Part shown: positions 35,182-42,303 of the stretch, one piece after another | How the letters are laid out: the number at the start of each line of letters is the position of its first letter | Numbering within the stretch: position 1 is the first letter of the stretch | Source: Duganella guangzhouensis | GTDB taxonomy: Bacteria; Pseudomonadota; Gammaproteobacteria; Burkholderiales; Burkholderiaceae_D | Direction of reading: 5' to 3' | Length of the DNA stretch: 64,000 nucleotides | NCBI RefSeq assembly: GCF_009674535.1 | Contig: NZ_WKJK01000005.1 | Location: forward strand, 1 to 64,000 | Translations under genes and position numbers: made by a program | The notes under the pieces: generated by a model | The model's input: only the letters and a program-made list of their open reading frames with translations | Database searches by the model: none | Told to the model about the DNA's origin: nothing

Positions 35182-35499
35182 ATGATTGCAAGACGCTTAC
35201 ATCAGAACGCACTCGCGGGGATTTTGCTGGTTACCGCCTTGATCAGCACATCGGCGTTCGCTGCCGATGAAGATAATAAGAGCAGCGCCGCCAATAGTTC
35301 CAGCGGCGTGCATCCGGTTGATGACGCGAAGAAGGCTGCCAAGGCAGTTGGCCACGGTGTCAAGAAAACCACCACCGCCATCGGACACGGCTTCCGCGAT
35401 GGCGCGCGCGCGATCGGCCATGGAACCAGGAAAGTGACTCGCGAAATCGGCCACGCATTCCGCGATGGTGCGCACAAGCTGGAAGGTAAAGAAGAATAG
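35182..35499 (+). CDS. Small exported protein made of 11-residue repeats
   Basis: 105 residues; AAGGAG stands five bases before the ATG. A Sec signal peptide (ILLVTALISTSAFA) is followed by a polar serine/asparagine stretch and then five consecutive 11-residue units at 46-56, 57-67, 68-78, 79-89 and 90-100. The last four each begin with Gly-His (GHGVKKTTTAI, GHGFRDGARAI, GHGTRKVTREI, GHAFRDGAHKL). An 11-residue period suits a lipid- or surface-binding amphipathic helix, and the glycine-histidine pairs might bind metal. The family is unknown to me. The preceding 200-base gap contains TTTCAGGGT twice. Confidence 0.75.
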   Translation: MIARRLHQNALAGILLVTALISTSAFAADEDNKSSAANSSSGVHPVDDAKKAAKAVGHGVKKTTTAIGHGFRDGARAIGHGTRKVTREIGHAFRDGAHKLEGKEE

Positions 35500-35522
35500 G
35501 CTTCAACCAGGAGGCAGGGGTG

Positions 35523-36089
35523 TCAGCCGGCGAGGCGGATGGCGTTTTGCGTCTTCGGGAAGCGGCTCAGCAGACGTGAGGTGCTGACAGTGTGGCCGCC
35601 GCGTGCCGCGCGCGTGGCAACGCGGGCGATCGACAGTGGCGCGTTGCTTAGACCGACGAACACCAGCAGCACAAAATATCCCGCCGCTTGCATCTCTTCG
35701 ATCAGGTCTATCTTGGATTCGAACTGGCCGCCACCAAGATCACGCCAGTGCGAAAAGACGGTTTCCACGCCAAAGGATGCGTGCCGGACCAGAGCTTGCC
35801 CCACGAAGGATTGCACACCTTTTTGCGCGACGCGCATCCAGTCTTCGTCGGTGTCCCTCAATTTCTTAGCCCAATGAGGGATGCTGCCATCCAGGTCCGG
35901 CTCGGGTAGCGTCGACATCATCATTCGATCAGCGTTGATAAGCGGAATCTTGAATTGCGGCGAGATGTAAGTATTCCACATAGTTGATTTGCCCGAGCCA
36001 TTGTGGCCAGCCATAATGACGGCCAGTGGCCCACCTGTAGTGCGCTGCGCGCCGCGCACCATACCCAGAGCTGTTTTCAGCGTCATCAT
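35523..36089 (-). CDS. Zeta-toxin-like P-loop kinase, C-terminally short
   Basis: 188 residues with Walker A GHNGSGKST (28-36), a segment LINADRMM where zeta toxins bind substrate, and GVETVFSHW like the family's second-strand motif. The segment RVATRAARGGHTVSTSRLLS, followed by RFPKTQNAIRLAG, matches the GGH(x)V...RRF(P)RS block near the end of zeta-type toxins, which usually continue further, so this one seems trimmed. Zeta toxins phosphorylate UDP-GlcNAc and block wall synthesis; distant relatives have other roles. The ATG overlaps the stop of the upstream small gene (ATGA), the usual toxin-antitoxin arrangement. A second ATG three bases later is also possible. Confidence 0.75.
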   Translation of the reverse strand: MMTLKTALGMVRGAQRTTGGPLAVIMAGHNGSGKSTMWNTYISPQFKIPLINADRMMMSTLPEPDLDGSIPHWAKKLRDTDEDWMRVAQKGVQSFVGQALVRHASFGVETVFSHWRDLGGGQFESKIDLIEEMQAAGYFVLLVFVGLSNAPLSIARVATRAARGGHTVSTSRLLSRFPKTQNAIRLAG

Positions 36090-36409
36090 TTTGCAGCGCG
36101 AAATTTGCCGTTGACTATGGTGCCGGACTCGATGACGCCGTTTAGTTTCCTGATGATGCGGCCGGGAATGTCGGGATCGGCGTGAAAGAATGGAATGTCT
36201 GGCGGCTGGGGCAGGTCTATGCCGGGTCGCAGCATGCGACGAAGCGCGCGTGCAAGTGACTTTTGCGCTTCGACGACGTTGCGCTGTACTTCCTCTGCGC
36301 TTGGCGCGGGGCCGGTAACCGTGACTGAGCCGAACTTAACGGTCTTCAGTTGCGGGCCATCTTCCTCGATGACGAGTCCGGCTGTAGATTTCTTACGCTT
36401 GGTGCCCAT
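36086..36409 (-). CDS. Putative antitoxin partner of the zeta-like protein
   Basis: 107 residues, basic at the start (MGTKRKKSTAGLVIEEDGPQ), with a central helix (AEEVQRNVVEAQKSLARALR) and a C-terminal part PDIPGRIIRKLNGVIESGTI. It overlaps the toxin gene by four bases and precedes it, with GGAG upstream of its own start. I do not recognise it as the epsilon or PezA type, so the antitoxin role rests on gene order and size. The central helix could be the toxin-binding element. Confidence 0.6.
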   Translation of the reverse strand: MGTKRKKSTAGLVIEEDGPQLKTVKFGSVTVTGPAPSAEEVQRNVVEAQKSLARALRRMLRPGIDLPQPPDIPFFHADPDIPGRIIRKLNGVIESGTIVNGKFRAAK

Positions 36410-36525
36410 AATAGATCCTCCAACTGCGGAAATCGTAGCACAGCGGTCGTCAGCGCGAATTTCGTTACGGCGCTACAATCAAGATCCCCTGCGCGCGTGG
36501 TCGCGCACTACTCTGGAGGATTGCG

Positions 36526-37551
36526 ATGAATTTCAAGCGTCTCGGAAAATCCGGCCTGCGTGTGCCGGAACTGAGTTTTGGCACAGCTACTTTTGGCGGC
36601 GGTAACGACTTCTTCAAAGCCTGGGGCAGCACCGATGCCGGCGGCGCCTCGCGCCTGATCGATGTCTGCCTCGAACACGGCGTCTCCATGTTCGACACCG
36701 CCGACGTCTATTCCGACGGTCTGGCCGAACAAATTCTCGGTGAGGCCATCAAGGGCAAGCGCAATCGCTTGCTGATCTCCACCAAGGTCACTTTCCCCAC
36801 CGGCCAGGGACCGAACGATTACGGCTCCTCGCGCCAGCACATCATCGAAGCGGTGAACGCGTCGCTGAAGCGGCTGCAGGTGGAGCACATCGACCTGCTG
36901 CAACTGCACGGCCAGGACTACAACACGCCGGTGGAAGAGACCTTGTCCACGCTGGATCAACTGGTCCGCGAAGGCAAGGTGCGCTACGTCGGCGCTTCCA
37001 ACTTCTCCGGCTGGCATCTGATGAAATCATTGGCGACCTCGGAGCGCTATGGTTATCCGCGCCATGTCGCGCATCAGATCTACTACTCGCTGCTGAACCG
37101 CGACTACGAATGGGAACTGGCGCCGCTGGCCGAAGATCAGGGCGTGGGCGCGGTGGTCTGGAGTCCGCTGGGTTGGGGCAAGCTAACCGGCAAAATCCGT
37201 CGCGACCAGCCGGCCAAGCCAGGCACGCGCGCGCACGACATCGCCGGCACCGGCCCGCATTTTGAAGAAGAGCGCCTGTTCCGCATCGTCGATGCGCTGG
37301 GCGTGGTGGCCGAGCAGACCGGCAAGTCGATCCCGCAGATTGCGCTCAACTGGCTGCTGGGGAAGAAGACCGTCTCCAACGTCATCATCGGCGCGCGCGA
37401 TGAGAAGCAACTGATCGAAAACATCGGCGCCACCGGCTGGTCGCTGACGCCGGAGCAGAACGCGCTGCTGGAGCAGGCCAGTGATGTGCCGCCGGCGTAC
37501 CCGGTGTGGCACCAGCGCGGCTTCGCTATCCTGAACGAGCGCGGCGCCTGA
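36526..37551 (+). CDS. Aldo/keto reductase
   Basis: 341 residues of the AKR fold. Catalytic tetrad positions appear as Asp in MFDTADVYSDG, Tyr in the same segment, Lys in LLISTKVTF and His in LLQLHGQDYNTP. The cofactor segment near the C-terminus is NVIIGARDEKQLIENI. These enzymes reduce aldehydes or ketones with NADPH. A strong GGAGGA stands before the ATG. It diverges from the antitoxin gene and is convergent with the VOC gene downstream. Substrate unknown; it resembles the YajO/Kv-beta-like group. Confidence 0.88.
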   Translation: MNFKRLGKSGLRVPELSFGTATFGGGNDFFKAWGSTDAGGASRLIDVCLEHGVSMFDTADVYSDGLAEQILGEAIKGKRNRLLISTKVTFPTGQGPNDYGSSRQHIIEAVNASLKRLQVEHIDLLQLHGQDYNTPVEETLSTLDQLVREGKVRYVGASNFSGWHLMKSLATSERYGYPRHVAHQIYYSLLNRDYEWELAPLAEDQGVGAVVWSPLGWGKLTGKIRRDQPAKPGTRAHDIAGTGPHFEEERLFRIVDALGVVAEQTGKSIPQIALNWLLGKKTVSNVIIGARDEKQLIENIGATGWSLTPEQNALLEQASDVPPAYPVWHQRGFAILNERGA

Positions 37552-37552
37552 T

Positions 37553-37981
37553 TTAACGGTGATGCATACGCGCGGCGATCGGATGGTCCGCGCGTAGTTG
37601 CAGCAAGTCCCATCGATTGCCGTACAAGTCCTCAAACACGGCCACCGTGCCGTAATCCTCTTCCTTCGGCTCACGCACGAAGGTGACGTTGTGGTCGCGC
37701 AGGCGTTGGTAGTCGCGCCAGAAGTCGTCCGTGTTCAGGAACAGGAACACGCGGCCGCCGGCCTGATTGCCGACGAACGGCTCCTGCTCTGGCTTGGATG
37801 CTTTCGCCAGCAACAGCGTGGTGCCGGCGCCTCCTGGCGGCGCCACCACCACCCAGCGTTTATCCTGCACCGGCTGATAGGTATCCTCAAGTAGATCGAA
37901 GCCCAGCTTGCGGACATAGAAATCGATCGCCTCGTCGTAGTCACGAACCACTAGCGCTATATGCACGATGGATTGCTGCAT
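37553..37981 (-). CDS. VOC family (glyoxalase-like) protein
   Basis: 142 residues. MQQSIVHIALVVRDYDEAID starts the first module, with a metal-type histidine in VHIALVV, and FYVRKLGFDLLEDTYQ follows. The second module holds RVFLFLNTDDFWRDYQRLRD and TVAVFEDLYGNRWDLLQL, with a glutamate in the expected strand. It may be a lactoylglutathione lyase-like enzyme or a related dioxygenase. GGAG precedes the start. Its end lies one base from the end of the aldo/keto reductase gene. Confidence 0.82.
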   Translation of the reverse strand: MQQSIVHIALVVRDYDEAIDFYVRKLGFDLLEDTYQPVQDKRWVVVAPPGGAGTTLLLAKASKPEQEPFVGNQAGGRVFLFLNTDDFWRDYQRLRDHNVTFVREPKEEDYGTVAVFEDLYGNRWDLLQLRADHPIAARMHHR

Positions 37982-38109
37982 GAAGACTCCACATCAGATT
38001 GAATAAGTGGCGCAGCTTAGCACAGCGATGCCCATTCAAAAATGCGATTGCTTAAATGATAATTTGATGGCAGCATGCCCGGATGACCAACGGTTGATCT
38101 GGGGGAGAC

Positions 38110-39798
38110 ATGCTATTACATCAGAAGTGGTTGCGCGCTGCGGGCTTTGCAGTCGCCTTGTTATTCGCTGTGCCGGGCCAGGCGCAGGATGTGAAACGGC
38201 TGGAGGCGGTGGTGGATGCATTTGTCGCCTCCAATCAGTTCTCGGGCAGCGTGCTGGTTGCCAAGGGCGATCAGGTTTTGCTGGACAAGGGCTACGGCGC
38301 CGCGAACGTGGAGTGGAACATCGCCAACGCGCCGGACACCAAGTTCCGCCTCGGCTCCGTCACCAAGCAGTTCACCGCCGTCAGCGTGCTGCTGTTGCAG
38401 GAGCGCGGCAAACTGAAGGTGTCCGACCCTGTCAGCAAATACGTGCCTGACCTGCCGCCGGCATGGAGCGCGATCACCATCGCGCAACTGCTGCATCACA
38501 CCTCTGGCATTCCCAACTTCACCGCGCAGAAGGAGTATCTCGGCATTGAGCCGTTCTCCAAAAAGCCGGCCGAGATTTTGGTGATGGTGCGCGATATGCC
38601 GCTTAGGTTCACGTCTGGCTCGCGCTTTGACTACAGCAATTCCGGCTACGTCCTGCTGGGCCAACTGATTGAACAGGTGAGTGGCGAAAGCTACGGTGAA
38701 TTCGTTCGCAAGAATATCTTCGAGCCGCTGGCCATGCGCGATTCTGGCTACGACTGGAATGCCACCATCCTGCCGCATCGCGCGGCCGGCTATGAGCGCA
38801 ACGCGAAGGGATTGGCGAACGCGGGCTTCATCAACATGAGTATTCCGCATGCGGCGGGCGCGCTGTATTCAACCACCGGCGATCTGCTGCGTTGGAATCG
38901 TGGCCTGTACGAGGGCAAGCTGCTCAAGCCGGAATCGCTGGCAGAGATGCTGACGCCGGGACTGCAGAACTATGGCTATGGTGTCAGCGTCCTTGAGACC
39001 AGCGCCGGCACGATGGTGCAGCATGCCGGCGCGGTTAGAGGCTTCTCCACCACGCTGAGTTATCGTCTCAAGGACAAAGTCAGCGTCATCGCGTTGAGTA
39101 ATGTCGAGGGCACTCAGCTGGAGCCGCTGTCCCTTGGTCTGGCTGCGGTAGCCGGCGGTGCCAATGTGGTCCTGCCGCTTGAGCGCAAGGCGATTACGCT
39201 CACAGCCGCGCAGAAGACAGCGCTGATGGGCACTTACAGCATGCCGACAGGTCCGAAATTCTATCTGCGCGAGCAGGAGGGACAACTCAGAGGAAGGCTG
39301 GACGGCCAGCGTGCGGTGCCGCTGTATGCTGAATCGTCAGACCAGTTGTTCGCGCTGGTGGTCGACGTCCAGTTCGTCGCCGAGCGCGACGCAAAAGGTA
39401 CGGTGCAGGCGCTGACGCTGGTGCAGAACGGCCAGCGCATCCGCATGGCCCGCGTGGCCGATATGAAGCTGGACTACGACGCGGCGGCCATCTTCCTGCG
39501 CGGTGATATGAACGAATGGAGCGTGCGCGATCGCATGCGGAAGGAAGGCGGCAACTACGTCGCCAAAGTCGCGCTGGCACCTGGCCGCTACGAATTAAAG
39601 CTTGGCTCGGAAGACTGGAAAACCATCGACCTGGGCGGGCTGGCGGACGATCAGGTGCTGAAACTCGGCGAGCCGCACCGCGTCGATAGTGTCGGCCCGA
39701 ATCTGAGTGTCGACATTCCAGCCTCGGGGACTTATCTGTTTACGCTGAACGTCAGCGACAAGCAGTCCCCGAAGCTGAATGTTAGCAAAGCCCCTTAA
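38110..39798 (+). CDS. Exported serine hydrolase (class C beta-lactamase fold) with extra C-terminal domain
   Basis: 562 residues. A signal peptide (FAVALLFAVPGQAQ) leads to the beta-lactamase/transpeptidase domain with Ser83-x-x-Lys86 (GSVTKQF), Tyr175-Ser-Asn177 (FDYSNSGY) and a His-Ala-Gly in VQHAGAVRGF in place of the KTG box. After residue 380 a linker domain follows, then about 468-555 a beta-sandwich-like segment (AIFLRGDMNEWSVRDRM, VALAPGRYELKLGSEDW) that resembles the glycogen-binding (CBM48/AMPK-type) module. Such hydrolases cleave esters, D-amino-acid peptides or other amides. The added module would suggest a polysaccharide-linked target, which is inference. Confidence 0.85.
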   Translation: MLLHQKWLRAAGFAVALLFAVPGQAQDVKRLEAVVDAFVASNQFSGSVLVAKGDQVLLDKGYGAANVEWNIANAPDTKFRLGSVTKQFTAVSVLLLQERGKLKVSDPVSKYVPDLPPAWSAITIAQLLHHTSGIPNFTAQKEYLGIEPFSKKPAEILVMVRDMPLRFTSGSRFDYSNSGYVLLGQLIEQVSGESYGEFVRKNIFEPLAMRDSGYDWNATILPHRAAGYERNAKGLANAGFINMSIPHAAGALYSTTGDLLRWNRGLYEGKLLKPESLAEMLTPGLQNYGYGVSVLETSAGTMVQHAGAVRGFSTTLSYRLKDKVSVIALSNVEGTQLEPLSLGLAAVAGGANVVLPLERKAITLTAAQKTALMGTYSMPTGPKFYLREQEGQLRGRLDGQRAVPLYAESSDQLFALVVDVQFVAERDAKGTVQALTLVQNGQRIRMARVADMKLDYDAAAIFLRGDMNEWSVRDRMRKEGGNYVAKVALAPGRYELKLGSEDWKTIDLGGLADDQVLKLGEPHRVDSVGPNLSVDIPASGTYLFTLNVSDKQSPKLNVSKAP

Positions 39799-41879
39799 AA
39801 GGTCTTGATCAGCGTCGCCCGCAGCGAGCGCGATTCGATGGGGTGGAAGTGGATGTCGTCCACCGGCGCCGCTTCCCCCTTCAGCTGCGAAGCATAGTAG
39901 TAGTCGATGGCCGAGTCACGGCGGTTGGTGATGTTGAAGGCTTCCAGCTCCAGCGACAGATCCTTGCGCATCTTCCAGCCGATACGGCCATTCAGCGTCA
40001 TCGAAGCATTCGAGCGCACACTGTTATCCTCAATCAGCGGACGCGGGCCGAAATAGCGCAGCTTCAGCGAGCCTGACCACGGCCCGCCATCGTCCACCGT
40101 TACCGCCAGTTGGCCGGTGCCTTCGATGGCGCCGGGGATGTAGCTGCCTTCTTCCACATAACCACGCGAACGCGCCCGCGCATAGGCCAGATCCAGATCC
40201 ACCGACAGCCATTTCAGCGGCTTGTAGTAGTTGGAGAACTCGACGCCATAGCGCCGGCTTGGCGGCCCGGCTTCGGTGGTGCCGGCGTCGCCGGCATAAG
40301 TCAGCTCCGAATCGAAGTCCAACCGATACAGCGACAGCGAAGTTTGCAGGCCAGGCAGCCACGCGGTGCGCGCGCCGAATTCGATGCCGCGCGAGCGCAC
40401 CAACGGCTGTACCTTGTCCGCCGCCAGTCCGGTTTTCGGATCGATGGTCAGCGTGGTGCCGCGCGCGTCGTTGCTGTGGAAACCGGTGCCGAAGTTGGCG
40501 TACAGTTCCGCCGTCTGCCACGGTCCGTAAACCACGCTGGCGCTGGGGCTCACCAGATGATCGTTGACCGTGCCGGAATTGGCGGCCAGGTCGCTCTGCA
40601 CGTTGAAGCGGTAAGCATCCACGCGTGCGCCCACCGTGGTGCGCCACGCCGCGTTCCAGCGCGTGCTGTTCTCGATATACAGGCCGGCACTGGATTCAAC
40701 GATATGGTCCTGCCGCGTCACCGACAGCGTGCGTCGCGCCTCGGTGTTCAGCAGCGCGTTGTAGATATTGTCGTTCTGAAGCTGCACGCCGATGGTGGTG
40801 TTGCTGCTGCCGTTCTCGGTGTGCTGGTGCCAGCTATGGCTGGCGTTCACGCCGCTGGTGACGCGCTTGTCCGGCTGCGCGAACTGGTCGCCATGCACCG
40901 GATCATCCATGAAGTAGGTGAAGTTGGACCACAAGTCCAACTGGTTGGCGATGATGTAGGCATTGACTTTGGACGCGCTGTCGTCATCGGTGCGGCGCCA
41001 GCCACCGGAAAGACTGTAGCGATGCGACTTGCCGCCATCCGTGCTGTCGATGGCGTCGTTGCGGCCGATCTGGCCGCCCTGCACCGCGCGCAGTGGAATC
41101 TGGTCGGTCGAATTCCAGTCGGCCTTGTAGGCCATCAGGCTGACGTTAAAGCCGTTGTTGGCGTAACCCTGGCTGTAGCGCAGCACCGCGTTCAGCTTCT
41201 GATAATCGTCCGGATGAGTGAACGGGCCGTCGTTATGCATCGCTTCAATCGCGTACAGCAGGCTGCCGTTGGCGGCGTCCACCGAATCCGCCAGCAGCGC
41301 GCGGCCATAGCCGTGCTGGCCGCCGGAGACGCTGGCGATGCCCTGCAACAGGCGGTTCGCATACGCCACGGACGCGGTGCCGGCCGAGGCGAAATCGCCT
41401 TCCTCGGCGGAATACGGGCCTTTCTTGTAATCGAGCCGCACCGCCAGTTCCGGAATCAGGAAATTCAAATCGGTCCAACCCTGGCCATGGGCGTGGCTGC
41501 GCTGGTTGACCGGCATGTCGTCGACGGTGGTGCGCAGGTCCGTGCCGTGATCGAGGTTGAAGCCGCGCAGATAGAACTGATTGGCCTTGCCTTCGCCACT
41601 ATGCTGGCTGACAACCAGTCCCGGCACGGCTTCCAGCATTTCGCCGGGACGGTAGACAGTGCGCTTGGCCAGTTCTTCCTGGGTGACGGTGCCGGCGCTG
41701 GCGGCATCGGCCACGCCCAACTGATTGGTGCGCGAGCCATCGACCAGGATGCGGGTCATGTACTGGTCGTCAGCATGAGCCGAGCCTAACGCCAGCAGCA
41801 GCGCGTATTTAAGGGGAGATTTGATCGATCGCGTCTTGATCGAAGACGAGGGTTTGAATCGTGCCATCGGTTTGTACAT
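39795..41879 (-). CDS. TonB-dependent outer-membrane receptor of the peptidase operon
   Basis: Up to 694 residues. The first ATG (41879) and a second at 41867 both lie inside the upstream gene; the second gives a simpler signal peptide (SPLKYALLLALGSAHA). Plug: ELAKRTVYRPGEMLEAVPGL, VVSQHSGEGKANQFYLRGF, NLDHGTDLRTTVDDMPVNQR, and FASAGTASVAYANR. The barrel ends SLRATLIKTF. The QHSGEGKANQFYLRGFN type is widespread in Proteobacteria with no known ligand that I recall. It is the last gene of a three-gene minus-strand unit with an M1 peptidase and a DUF6702-like protein. The 3' end overlaps the serine hydrolase by four bases. Confidence 0.88.
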   Translation of the reverse strand: MYKPMARFKPSSSIKTRSIKSPLKYALLLALGSAHADDQYMTRILVDGSRTNQLGVADAASAGTVTQEELAKRTVYRPGEMLEAVPGLVVSQHSGEGKANQFYLRGFNLDHGTDLRTTVDDMPVNQRSHAHGQGWTDLNFLIPELAVRLDYKKGPYSAEEGDFASAGTASVAYANRLLQGIASVSGGQHGYGRALLADSVDAANGSLLYAIEAMHNDGPFTHPDDYQKLNAVLRYSQGYANNGFNVSLMAYKADWNSTDQIPLRAVQGGQIGRNDAIDSTDGGKSHRYSLSGGWRRTDDDSASKVNAYIIANQLDLWSNFTYFMDDPVHGDQFAQPDKRVTSGVNASHSWHQHTENGSSNTTIGVQLQNDNIYNALLNTEARRTLSVTRQDHIVESSAGLYIENSTRWNAAWRTTVGARVDAYRFNVQSDLAANSGTVNDHLVSPSASVVYGPWQTAELYANFGTGFHSNDARGTTLTIDPKTGLAADKVQPLVRSRGIEFGARTAWLPGLQTSLSLYRLDFDSELTYAGDAGTTEAGPPSRRYGVEFSNYYKPLKWLSVDLDLAYARARSRGYVEEGSYIPGAIEGTGQLAVTVDDGGPWSGSLKLRYFGPRPLIEDNSVRSNASMTLNGRIGWKMRKDLSLELEAFNITNRRDSAIDYYYASQLKGEAAPVDDIHFHPIESRSLRATLIKTF

Positions 41880-42303
41880 TTACAGTATTGCGTTGCGACG
41901 GCAGGAAGTCTATCAGCAAAGCGTTGTGGATACGGCTACCTTTGTGCAGGCGTGTGGCCGGTATCTCCTGGAAGATGACGACAGTGTCGGCATCAGCCTT
42001 GTAGCCCACCCATTGCAGCGGCAGGCGCTTGCCCTCCGCATCGGCGATGGTGAACTGTTTTTCCACGTAGCGGCGCAGCGGTGCTTCGCTGTCCGCGCGG
42101 CCCAGATCGAACTGGCGGCCGTAAAGATTGGTCAGCAGCGTGGCGAGATCGTGCCCGGTGTAGGTGTGCACGATCTCGGTGCTGCCGGTACGCTCGTTGT
42201 AGCTGATGTCCGCCATCCCCATGTGGAAGTTATGGGCGTGGACCGCCATGCCGGCCGAGGCCAGCATGGCTGCTACAACGAAGCGCAGTCGGCGCAATAT
42301 CAC
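41809..42303 (-). CDS. DUF6702-like small exported protein
   Basis: 164 residues with a signal peptide (FVVAAMLASAGMAVHAH) and a compact beta-rich domain starting HNFHMGMADISYNERTGSTE and continuing YTGHDLATLLTNLYG, then KRLPLQWVGYKADADTVVIF. The pattern resembles DUF6702 proteins found beside M1-type peptidases, judged from memory. It overlaps the peptidase stop by four bases (ATGA) and its 3' end overlaps the receptor gene by 59-71 bases, so all three are likely translationally coupled. The early HAHNFHMG could bind metal. Confidence 0.75.
   Translation of the reverse strand: MILRRLRFVVAAMLASAGMAVHAHNFHMGMADISYNERTGSTEIVHTYTGHDLATLLTNLYGRQFDLGRADSEAPLRRYVEKQFTIADAEGKRLPLQWVGYKADADTVVIFQEIPATRLHKGSRIHNALLIDFLPSQRNTVNVQTDGTIQTLVFDQDAIDQISP

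Noticed and set aside
35539..35877. Plus-strand frame of 112 codons opposite the zeta-like gene
   Set aside because: No motif, while the opposite strand has a clear P-loop protein.
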